Shown here one piece after another: positions 1-8,800 of a stretch of 57,661 bases of DNA. Origin of the DNA: Betaproteobacteria bacterium (GTDB taxonomy: Bacteria > Pseudomonadota > Gammaproteobacteria > Burkholderiales > SG8-39); NCBI GenBank assembly GCA_004298325.1, contig SCUF01000187.1, positions 1 to 57,661 of the forward strand. The letters are read 5' to 3'. Below the pieces are notes generated by a model. The model made no database searches and was not told the DNA's origin. It saw nothing but the letters and a program-made list of their open reading frames with translations. Numbering within the stretch: position 1 is the first letter of the stretch; the number at the start of each line of letters is the position of its first letter. A program made the translations under genes and the position numbers.

Positions 1-165
1 CTCGAGCGAATAGACGTTGAGGACGAACAGGTGGAACACGGTGAAGCCGACGCACAGCACCGCGACCAGCATGGACTCCCAGCGACGCAGCTCGCGCTTG
101 TTGCCCGCGAACTCCTCCTCGGCCATCGGCGGCTGGATGACTTCCTGCGTGCTCGTCGGGCTCAT
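1..165 (-). CDS. TRAP transporter permease, N-terminal part only (truncated by window edge)
   Basis: Reverse-strand translation from ATG at 165: MSPTSTQEVIQPPMAEEEFAGNKRELRRWESMLVAVLCVGFTVFHLFVLNVYSLE, open to the window edge; sits directly downstream of a TAXI binding-protein gene on the same strand. Confidence 0.6.
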   Translation of the reverse strand, partial: MSPTSTQEVIQPPMAEEEFAGNKRELRRWESMLVAVLCVGFTVFHLFVLNVYSLE

Positions 166-166
166 G

Positions 167-200
167 AAAAAAAACCGCGCTGGCTTGCGCGCAGCGCGGT
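167..200 (-). terminator. Intrinsic-terminator-like hairpin between TAXI SBP and TRAP permease genes
   Basis: On minus strand: ACCGCGCTG-CGCGCAAGC-CAGCGCGGT (9 bp perfect stem) followed by an 8-T tract. Confidence 0.75.
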
Positions 201-219
201 CCTCGGTGGCCGGCTCTGG

Positions 220-1206
220 CTACTTGCCGATCAGGTTGGCGGGGACGTTGATGCCCTTCTCCTTGTAGTAGCGCACCGCCCCGGGGTGGAACGGCAGGAA
301 GGTGTTGCGGTTCCAGTTCTGCAGCAGCGTTTCTTTCGACGCGGCATGACCCTTCACCATCTGCGGATTGTTTTCCAGCACCGCCTTGGTGATGGCATAC
401 ACCAGGTCTTCCGGCAGGTCCTTGTGGGCGATGCCGAAGTTGAACACGCCCACGGTCTTGTGGTCTTCGGTCTGCTGCTTGTAGGTGGCCTTCGGGATCA
501 CCGAGTCCGACAGCTCGGGCAGCGCCGTCTTGAGCTTCTTGAGCTCGGCGTCGGTGAAGGTGAAGAAGCGCACCTTGTTGGTGGTCTCGAGCTCCGAGAA
601 GGCCGCGATCGGCACGCCGGCGCAGAACGGGAAGGCGTCGATCAGGCCGTCCTGCAGGTTGGCCGCCATGTCGGAGGCCTGGCCGTTGCGGATCGTGGTG
701 TCGACGCCGAGGATCTTGAAGAACATCGGGAAGTACGTGCCGCAGGTGCCGGCGCGCGGGCCGATGCCCGACTTGCGTCCCGCCAGTTCCTTCACCGACT
801 TGATGCCCGATTTTTCGAGCGCGATGAAATGGAACGGCGTGTCGTACATCGGGAAGGTGGCGCGGATGTTCTGGTACTTCTTGCCCTTGGTCCACTCGCC
901 GGTGCCGTTCCAGGCCTGCAGCGCCACGCCCATCGTGGTCATGCCCAGATCGACCTGGCGGGAATCGGTGAGGATGATGTTCTGGTTCGGGCCCTGAGTC
1001 TGCTGCGTGCTGATGGTGGTGCCGAGCTTTTCGTTCACCAGGCTCGCCCAGACCTGCCCGTAAACGAAGTACGTGCCGCCGACCGAGGCCGTGCCGAGGG
1101 TCAGCGTCTTCGGCCAGGCCGGATTGGGTTTGGGTTGCGCCCAGGCGGCGGCGGCGAGCGAGACCATGGCAAGCGCCGCGATGCAGCGGGCACTGAATTT
1201 CGTCAT
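220..1206 (-). CDS. TAXI family TRAP transporter solute-binding subunit
   Basis: 328 aa ORF with signal peptide; TLGTASVGGTYFVYGQVWASLVNEKLGTTISTQQTQGPNQNI is typical of TAXI SBPs. Confidence 0.9.
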   Translation of the reverse strand: MTKFSARCIAALAMVSLAAAAWAQPKPNPAWPKTLTLGTASVGGTYFVYGQVWASLVNEKLGTTISTQQTQGPNQNIILTDSRQVDLGMTTMGVALQAWNGTGEWTKGKKYQNIRATFPMYDTPFHFIALEKSGIKSVKELAGRKSGIGPRAGTCGTYFPMFFKILGVDTTIRNGQASDMAANLQDGLIDAFPFCAGVPIAAFSELETTNKVRFFTFTDAELKKLKTALPELSDSVIPKATYKQQTEDHKTVGVFNFGIAHKDLPEDLVYAITKAVLENNPQMVKGHAASKETLLQNWNRNTFLPFHPGAVRYYKEKGINVPANLIGK

Positions 1207-1239
1207 GACGATACTCCTTCTCTTTTGCGAATAGGGCGC

Positions 1240-1267
1240 AGCATAGCAGAGCGCAATCCGCCTGCAA
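1240..1267 (-). promoter_or_regulatory. Candidate sigma70-type promoter for the TAXI gene
   Basis: Minus strand TTGCAG - 16 nt - TATGCT, upstream of GAAGGAG SD and ATG at 1206. Confidence 0.35.
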
Positions 1268-1337
1268 GCCCCGTGCGCGCTAGAATCGAACGGCCGTCAA
1301 GGGGCCCGTTCTGCGCGGCGCCTTGAAGGAGCGTCCC

Positions 1338-1364
1338 ATGCAGTTGCGCCGGAGCGAGCAATGA
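1338..1364 (+). other. Putative 8-codon leader ORF (MQLRRSEQ*) overlapping the mscS start
   Basis: AAGGAG (1326-1331), 6 nt spacer, ATG 1338, TGA 1362-1364 overlapping ATG 1361-1363 (ATGA). Confidence 0.4.
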
Positions 1365-2257
1365 ACGATTGGCTGGACGGACTGCGGCAGTCGCTGATCG
1401 CGGGGTCGGGACCCGCGCTGCGCTCGGCGCTCAACGTGCTGCTCATCCTCGTGGCCGGCTGGGTGGCGCTGTCGGTCGTCCAGCGCGCCATCCTGCGCTT
1501 TCGCGCCTTCATGGAGCTGCGCCTGCACGATGCCGAGTCGGCCAAGCGGGTCGGCACCCTGTGCCGCGTGTTCCGCCATTTCGGCTCGGTCGTGATCACG
1601 ATCGTGGCCGCGATGCTGGTGATGAACGAGCTGGGCATCTCGATCGCGCCGGTGCTCGCCACCGCAGGCGTGGCGGGCATCGCCATCGGCTTCGGCGCGC
1701 AAAGCCTGGTGAAGGACTATTTTGCCGGCTTCTTTCTGCTGCTCGAGGATCAGATCCGGCAGGGCGACGTGGTCTCGGTCGCGGGTGTCGGCGGTCTGGT
1801 GGAGGAGGTGACGCTGCGCTACGTCAGGCTGCGCGATTTCGATGGCCACGTCCACTTCGTGCCGAATGGTGAGATCAAGACCGTCACCAACCGCACGCGC
1901 GACCATGCGCAGGCGGTGATCGAAGTCGGCGTCGCGTACCGCGAGAATGCGGACGAGGCGCTCGCGGTGATGTGCGAGGTCGGCCGCGAGCTGCGCGCCG
2001 ATCCCGCGTGGCGCGCCAGGATCCTGGACGACGTCGAGATGATCGGCGTCGAGCGCTGGGCCGATTCGGCGGTGATCCTGCGCTGCCGGCTGAAGGTGGT
2101 CGGCATCGAGCAGTGGAGCGTGCGCCGCGAGTTCCTCAAGCGCCTGAAGCAGGCCTACGATGCGCGCGGCATCGAAATCCCGTTCCCGCACCTGACGCTG
2201 TACGCCGGCCAGGCGAAGGACGGCAACGCGCCGGCGTTCAGGATCGACTCGCGCTAG
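1361..2257 (+). CDS. Mechanosensitive ion channel family protein (MscS type)
   Basis: 298 aa; [73 protein letters not shown] is the MscS pore/beta-domain signature. Confidence 0.93.
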   Translation: MNDWLDGLRQSLIAGSGPALRSALNVLLILVAGWVALSVVQRAILRFRAFMELRLHDAESAKRVGTLCRVFRHFGSVVITIVAAMLVMNELGISIAPVLATAGVAGIAIGFGAQSLVKDYFAGFFLLLEDQIRQGDVVSVAGVGGLVEEVTLRYVRLRDFDGHVHFVPNGEIKTVTNRTRDHAQAVIEVGVAYRENADEALAVMCEVGRELRADPAWRARILDDVEMIGVERWADSAVILRCRLKVVGIEQWSVRREFLKRLKQAYDARGIEIPFPHLTLYAGQAKDGNAPAFRIDSR

Positions 2258-2266
2258 CCGCGGCCC

Positions 2267-3475
2267 TTGTCCGATCTGTTCTTCCTGCCGGATCTTGCAT
2301 CGGCTGCGTCGCAGCTGCCCTGGTACGCGCTGCTCGTGCTTGCCGCCGCGCTCGCGGGCGAGGCGGTGCAGCGCTGGCTGCGGCTGCCGCGCCTGCTCGG
2401 CTGGATCGCCGTCGGCGGCGCGCTCGGCCCGCACGCGCTCGGCTTGCTCGACCAGGCGGCGCTCGACGCGCTGCAGCCCGTGCTCGACCTTGCGCTGGGC
2501 GTGGTGCTGTTCGAACTGGGGCAGCGCGTCGACCTGTCGTGGCTGCGGCGCAATCCCTGGCTGCTCGGCACCAGCCTGCTCGAAAGCGCGTTCGCGTTCG
2601 CCGCCATGTTCGCGGTTCTGCTCGCCCTCGAGGTAACGCCGTTGCTGGCCGCCGTGGCAGCGGCCATCGGCATTTCGACGGCGCCCGCGGTCGTGCTCAG
2701 CGTTACGCGCGACCTGCGCGCGCAGGGGCAGGTCACCGAACGCGCCCTGCTGCTGACCGCGCTCAACTGCGCGTACGCCTACGTCGCGGTCAGCGTGCTG
2801 CTCGCCTGGCTGGCGCGCGAGTACGCCGCCAACTGGCGCATTATCGTGCTGCATCCCCTGTACCTGATCTTCGGTTCGCTCGCGCTCGCCGCCGCGTTCG
2901 CCGGCGGGGCGCTCGGACTGCTGCGCCTGCTGGGCCGGCGCCGCGACGCCCAGTTCCTGTGCGTGCTCGCGCTGGTGGTGCTCGCCGTCTGGGCGGCGGC
3001 CACGCTCAATCTGCCGGTCGCGCTGGCGCTGCTCGGCTTCGGCGCCGCGATCCGCATGCTCGACCGGCGACGCCTGTTCGTGTCGCTCGATTTCGGGCGC
3101 GTCGGCGCGATCCTGCTGATCCTGCTGTTCGCGATCATGGCTGCGAGACTCGAGTGGGCGCTGGTTCCCGCCGGGATCGTGGCCGGGGGCGTGCTGGTCG
3201 CGGCGCGCTTCGCCGGCAAGGCGCTGGGCGTGCTGGCGTTGGCGCCGCTCGCCGGGTTGCCGCTGCGCAAGGCCTCGCTGCTGGCGCTCGCGCTCACGCC
3301 GATGTCCGGGGTCGCCCTGGTCCTGGTGCACGACACGTCCCGGCTGTATCCGCAGTTCGGCCCGGGTCTCGCGGCGATCGTGGTGGCGGCGATCGCGATG
3401 CTGGAGCTGCTCGGGCCGCTGTGCGCGCACTTTGCGCTGGTGCGCGCGGGCGAAGCGGCGGACGAAGGTCGCTGA
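2267..3475 (+). CDS. Cation:proton antiporter (CPA2/Kef-like)
   Basis: 402 aa polytopic protein, TTG start; [25 protein letters not shown] and [27 protein letters not shown] motifs. Confidence 0.8.
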   Translation: MSDLFFLPDLASAASQLPWYALLVLAAALAGEAVQRWLRLPRLLGWIAVGGALGPHALGLLDQAALDALQPVLDLALGVVLFELGQRVDLSWLRRNPWLLGTSLLESAFAFAAMFAVLLALEVTPLLAAVAAAIGISTAPAVVLSVTRDLRAQGQVTERALLLTALNCAYAYVAVSVLLAWLAREYAANWRIIVLHPLYLIFGSLALAAAFAGGALGLLRLLGRRRDAQFLCVLALVVLAVWAAATLNLPVALALLGFGAAIRMLDRRRLFVSLDFGRVGAILLILLFAIMAARLEWALVPAGIVAGGVLVAARFAGKALGVLALAPLAGLPLRKASLLALALTPMSGVALVLVHDTSRLYPQFGPGLAAIVVAAIAMLELLGPLCAHFALVRAGEAADEGR

Positions 3476-3477
3476 GC

Positions 3478-4596
3478 GTGGAGCGGCTCGCTTTCAAGCC
3501 ATCGGCACCGCTCACGATGGGCGTCGAGCTGGAGCTGCAGCTCGTCAACTCGCGCGACTGCGATCTGACGCGCGCGGCGTCCGACCTGCTGTCGCAGGTG
3601 GCGAAGCGCGCCCATCCGGGCGAGATCAAGCCCGAGATCACCGAAAGCATGATCGAGGTGAGCACCGGCGTTCACGTGCGCTACGACACCCTGACGCAGG
3701 AACTGCGCGCGATTCGCGGTGTCCTGCTGGAGGTGGCGGAGAAACTGAACGTGGGTGTGTGCGGGGGCGGCGCGCATCCCTTCCAGCACTGGAGCGATCG
3801 CCGCATCATGGATGCGCCGCGCATGAAGCACGTCTCGCAGCTCTACGGCTACCTCGCCAAGCAGTTCACCGTGTTCGGCCAGCACGTGCATATCGGCTGC
3901 CCCGACGGCGACGCCGCGCTCTACCTGCTGCATGCGGTGTCGCGCTACATTCCGCACCTGATCGCGCTGTCGGCCGCCTCGCCGTACTACCAGGGTGTGG
4001 ATACCGCGTTCGAATCCTCCCGCCTCAATGCCGTGTTCGCGTTTCCGCTCTCGGGCCGTGCGCCGTTCGTGCAGACCTGGGACGATTTCAACGCCTATTT
4101 CGGCAAGCTGAGCAGTGCCGGAATCGTCGACAGCATGAAGGATTTCTACTGGGACATCCGGCCCAAGCCCGAGTTCGGCACGATCGAGATCCGGGTCTGC
4201 GACACGCCGCTCACGGTGGAGCGCGCCGCCGCGCTCGCCGCCTACGCGCAGGCGCTGGCGCGCTGGCTGCTGGTCGAGCGGCCGCACCGCATCGCCGAGG
4301 ATCTGTACCTCGCCTACACCTACAACCGCTTTCAGGCGTGCCGCTTCGGCCTGGGCGGCGAGTTCGTCGATCCGGTGGCCGGCACCCGGCGCGGCATCGG
4401 CGAGGAGGTGCTGGCGACGCTCGAAGCGCTCGCAGTGCACGCGCGCGAGCTCGGGTCCGAGGCGGCGCTCGGCGAGATCGAGTCGATCGTGCGCCAGGGC
4501 AACGACGCGCGCTGGATGCGCGAGCGCTTCGCCGACAGCCGCTCGCTGCCCGACCTGGTCTGGCGCCAGGTCGAGCGACTGCGCGCCCGCGCGTGA
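3478..4596 (+). CDS. YbdK-type carboxylate-amine ligase (GCS2 family)
   Basis: GTG start at 3478; [47 protein letters not shown] motifs. Confidence 0.9.
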   Translation: MERLAFKPSAPLTMGVELELQLVNSRDCDLTRAASDLLSQVAKRAHPGEIKPEITESMIEVSTGVHVRYDTLTQELRAIRGVLLEVAEKLNVGVCGGGAHPFQHWSDRRIMDAPRMKHVSQLYGYLAKQFTVFGQHVHIGCPDGDAALYLLHAVSRYIPHLIALSAASPYYQGVDTAFESSRLNAVFAFPLSGRAPFVQTWDDFNAYFGKLSSAGIVDSMKDFYWDIRPKPEFGTIEIRVCDTPLTVERAAALAAYAQALARWLLVERPHRIAEDLYLAYTYNRFQACRFGLGGEFVDPVAGTRRGIGEEVLATLEALAVHARELGSEAALGEIESIVRQGNDARWMRERFADSRSLPDLVWRQVERLRARA

Positions 4597-5828
4597 GTCT
4601 CGGCGACTCCGTGCCCGCGCGACTGCAGCGCGTGCAGCGCGATCAGGAATGCCGCGGCGTTCCACGACTGACCCGGCATTCCGCGCGGCGCCAGGCTGCG
4701 GCCGTGCAGCCATTCGCTGAAGCGCCAGCGGCCGAGCGCGTTCGCCCGGGCAAGCGCCGCGAGGTCCTGCGCGGCTCGCCGGCGCCGCCCGTTCGCAGCC
4801 AGCGCCGCGACCCAGAAGCCGCCGATCATCGGCCACACGCCGCCGTTGTGATACTGCCAGGCGAGGTTCTGGCCGTGTCGCGCCATGTACGGCCGCCAGA
4901 GCAGATGCGCGTCGGTGATCGGGCTGCAGGTCGCCCGAACGGGATAGGGCGCGGCGACGCGGGCCCGCTCGAGCGCATCGAGCGTGCGCCGGGCGGCGGC
5001 CGGATCCGCGAGCCCGCACAGGACGGCGAGCAGATTGCCGTACACGTCGCCCTCGTCGCCGAAGAAACCGAAGTTGACGAAGCTGAGGTAGAGCGCGCGG
5101 TTGCGCGCCCCGCGCCGTGCGCTGCGCATCAGCAGTCGGGCGCGGCGGTACTCGGCGAGGCCGGTGGAGAACGGGTGGAACAGCTGGTTGGCGTTGCGCC
5201 GCGTCGCCGCCGCCTGCGGCAGGCGGTACAGCCGCTTCACCAGATACCAGAGCGCGTTCGTGTAGAGCACGAACCCGGAGCGCGGCATGATGTCCGCCCA
5301 GTCGCTCGCTTCGTTCTGCTGCAGCAGGCGGAAGCGCTGGTGCTCCTGGCAGGCAAGCCAGTCGAGCGCGCGGCGCTGCCGCGCCGCGAGGCGCGTGCCG
5401 CGGCGAACCAGGCGCGCGCGTGCGAGGCACGCGGTCGCGATCAGCCACCACAGCGTGGCGTCGATACAGCCGAGATACCAGAAATCCGCCTCGCGGCCGC
5501 CGGTTGCGACGAACTTGGGAATCTGGCCGTTGGCCGCCTGATGCGCGGCGAGCGTCAGCAGGCCGCGCGCGGCCGAGCGCTCGAGCGCGGCGTCGCCGGA
5601 GAGCGCCATGCCGATGGCGCAGATCGCCGCGTCGCGGCCGAACACCGCCTCGTAGCTGCGTCGCGCGGCGCCGGCGCCGCGCGACGCCGCGAGAATTCCC
5701 GCGCCTGACAGGTTGCGCCGGAGCAGCGCGACGGCCCGCCGGCGGCAGCGCTCGATCAGCGCGCGATCCTCGGGGCTCAGCGCGTCGAGCGCCGAACGGC
5801 CGGCGACGCGCCGACGCGCCCTAGCCAC
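4332..5828 (-). CDS. (alpha/alpha)6-barrel glycosidase, debranching/amylo-alpha-1,6-glucosidase-like
   Basis: GTG start at 5828 overlaps the TreY stop (GTGGCTAG); [82 protein letters not shown]; the last ~88 aa run antisense into ybdK. Confidence 0.65.
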   Translation of the reverse strand: MARARRRVAGRSALDALSPEDRALIERCRRRAVALLRRNLSGAGILAASRGAGAARRSYEAVFGRDAAICAIGMALSGDAALERSAARGLLTLAAHQAANGQIPKFVATGGREADFWYLGCIDATLWWLIATACLARARLVRRGTRLAARQRRALDWLACQEHQRFRLLQQNEASDWADIMPRSGFVLYTNALWYLVKRLYRLPQAAATRRNANQLFHPFSTGLAEYRRARLLMRSARRGARNRALYLSFVNFGFFGDEGDVYGNLLAVLCGLADPAAARRTLDALERARVAAPYPVRATCSPITDAHLLWRPYMARHGQNLAWQYHNGGVWPMIGGFWVAALAANGRRRRAAQDLAALARANALGRWRFSEWLHGRSLAPRGMPGQSWNAAAFLIALHALQSRGHGVAETHARARSRSTWRQTRSGSERLSAKRSRIQRASLPWRTIDSISPSAASDPSSRACTASASSVASTSSPMPRRVPATGSTNSPPRPKRHA

Positions 5829-8800
5829 CGGCCGCGCCGCGCGCCGGCGGTCCGAAACGCAGCAGCGCCACGGGCAGGTGGCGCAAGGCGTCCGCGATGC
5901 GCAGCGGCGCATCGCACGGCCGCGTCTCCTCGGGTGCCAGAACGTCGTGCAGTTGCGTTCCCGGCGGCAGGAAGGAAAGATCGAGCACGCAGTCGCGCCA
6001 GGCCGCCGCACCGAGCGGCGCCATGCCCGGCGCGAGGCCGAGCGAGGCGAAGAACCGGCCTGCAATCGCGATGAGGCCTTCGTCCCCAGCGCGCCGCGCG
6101 AATGCGATCACGTGCCGGTTGCGCTCGCCGGCGGCGGCAAGCGGCACGTACGCGGCGCCGGCGAACAGCTCCGGCCGGTCGCGGCGCAGCGCGAGGCAGC
6201 GCCACGCAACCCAGAGCTTGGCGCGGCCGTCGTGCGGGGTCGCGAGCATTTCGCGCAGACCCTCGGACTGCGCCTGCGCCGGCGCGGCGGCGAGCTGCTC
6301 GAGCGCCTGCAGCAGCGCGCTGCGATGGGCGAAGTCCACCGGGCGCCGGTTGTCCGGATCCACCAGCGACAGGTCGATCAGTTCGGTGCCCTGGTAGGTG
6401 TCGGGCACGCCGGGCGAGGCGTGCTTGACGAGCGTCTGCGAGAGGCTGTTGAGCGCGCCGTACCACGCCAGCACCGCCGCCTGCGCGCGAAGGTCTTCGA
6501 GGAACGGGTTGGCGCGGGAACTGTCGAGCAGCGCCTGCACGAACCCGCACAGCGCCTGCTCGTACTCCTCGTTGCGGGTGATCCAGCTGGTGGCGTGCTT
6601 CGCCTCGCGTGCGGCCTTCAGCAGGTATTGCTCGATGCGGGCCCGATAGTCCGCCAGCCCCGCCTCGTCAAGCGGGTCCGCCGGGAACGTGCCGAGCAGC
6701 GTCTGGTAGAACAGGTACTGCTCGCTGGGCGTCGGCGCCGTTTCATCGTGGACGCGGCGCAGCCGGGCGCGATTCAGCGTGCGCCAGCGCGCCAGCAGCA
6801 GGCGCCACGCGGCGGGCGTCTCCGACAGGACGTTGATCCTCTGGCGCACGTCCTCGGCGCGCTTGTTGTCGTGCGTCGAGGTCGCGAGCAGCGTGTGCGG
6901 CCAGTGCGCGGCGCGATCGGCGCTCGCGCCGTGGAACGCGCGCAGCGTGATGCCGAACGCGTCCGGGTCCGAGCCGACCTCGTTCAGCGACGCCAGCCGG
7001 TTGTAGACGTAGAACGCAGTGTCCTCGACGCCCTTCGCCGCCACCGGCGCGGTGAACTGCTGGAATTTCATCGCGAAACGCCGCATCTGCGCGGCCAGCG
7101 CGGCAGGCGCTCCCGCAGCCGCCTGCCCGAGCAGCGCCGCGCGCACGAACTCGAGGATCGAGGTATCGGCTGCGCTGCTGCGCCGCCTGGCGCGCGCCAC
7201 CGCCCAGTGGATGAAGCGCCGGTCCTGCGCCGAGACGCGGCGCCCGATGTAGGTGCGGTACACGGGCATGCACGCCGCGATCTCGGCGAGCGCCTGGCGC
7301 AGCGTGTTGAAGGTGTGGTCGCGCGTGCGCCGGTCGGCGCGCGCGATGCGCAGCAGTTCGGCCGCGAGCACCGTCAGCTCGGCGGCAAGCGCATGGCGCG
7401 CGATCGCGCGCCGTCCACGGTAGGCGGCCTCCTCGAAGTCGGACGCCAGGCCGCTGAACCGGCGCCAGACGCGGTCGATGCGATCGCGCGACTGGCCGTC
7501 GACGAACAGGCCGTTCACCACGGCGGCGAAGCGATAGCCGGTGGTGCCGTGCACGGCCCAGCGCTCGGGCACGCGCTCGTGCGCCGCGGCGATCTTCTCG
7601 GCGACGACGTACAGCGGCCGCGGCCGGCGGCCATCGGGCGCGCGTTCCGGCAGTTCGATCCCGGCGCGCCCGGCGTAGGCGCGCTGCAGGCGCTTGAAGT
7701 ATTGCTCGGGGTCGTACAGGCCGTCGGGATGGTCGATGCGCAGCCCCTGCGCGATGTCCGCGGCGCACAGCTCGAGCGGCAGCGCGTGCGTCGCCTCGAA
7801 CACGACCGCCTCCTCGGTGCGCAGGGCGGCGAGGTCATTGACATCGAAGAACCGGCGGTAGTTGATTTCGTCGGAGGCGACGCGCCAGAAGGCGAGGCGG
7901 TAGGCCTGCGCCTCGAGCAATGCATGCATCGCGTCGCGCGCCGCATCGTGCGCGCCGCCGCCCACCTCCGCCGCGGCCGCCGCGATCGCCGATGCCGCTT
8001 CCGGGTGCGCGCGCGCCAGCTGCGCGAGCCGCGCCTGCAACGCGGCGGCCTCGCGCACCCGCTCCGCCGCGGCGCGTTCGCCGGCGTCGCGCGGCGGCAG
8101 CCGCCCGAATGCGGCAGCGAGGTTCGAGCATTCGTCGCGCGCGGCGGGCGCGGCGCCGGTATCGAGCAATGCTCCGGCGCGCTCGAGCAGCGGCGCATAG
8201 CCGCGCGGGTCGGTTGCGAAGCGATGCTCGTGGTAGCACACCACGAGACGGCCCGATTCGGGCACGAAGGCGAGGACCAGCTCGCCGCGCGCGAGTACTT
8301 CGCCGTAGTGGTCGCCGAGGAACGGCAGCAGCACCTTGTCCTTCAGTTCGGGGTCCACCGGGGACCAATCGATGTCGAAGAAGTTCGCGTACGGCGACGC
8401 CGGGCCGTGCTCGAGGACGTGCATCCACCAGCGGTTGTCGCTGCCGATGCCCATGTGGTTGGGCACGATATCGAGGATCAGCCCCATGCCGTGCGCGCGC
8501 AGCGCCGCCGCGAGGCGCTCGAGCGCCTCGCGGCCGCCCAGCTCCGGGTTGATCTCGCCGTGGTCGACGATGTCGTAACCGTGCCGGCTTCCCGGGCGCG
8601 CGCTCAGCAGCGGCGAGCAGTAGAGGTGGCTCACCCCGAGCCGCGCAAGGTAGGGCACGGTCGCGGCCGCGTCGTCCAGCGTGAACTCGCGGTGCAGCTG
8701 CACGCGATAGGTGGCGCGCGGGATCTGCGCCTGCGCCCGTGCGCGCTGGGGCGAAGCGGGCTGCGGGCGTTGCGCGCGCAGCCGGTGCGCGCAGGCCGCG

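Noticed and set aside
1280-3430. 716 aa minus-strand ORF opposite mscS and the antiporter
   Set aside because: Gln/Arg/His-rich composition typical of antisense GC-rich frames; no SD or motifs.
1972-3477. N-terminal extension of the 874 aa ORF ending with ybdK
   Set aside because: Only the part from GTG 3478 has ligase motifs; upstream codons are an out-of-frame reading of mscS and the antiporter.
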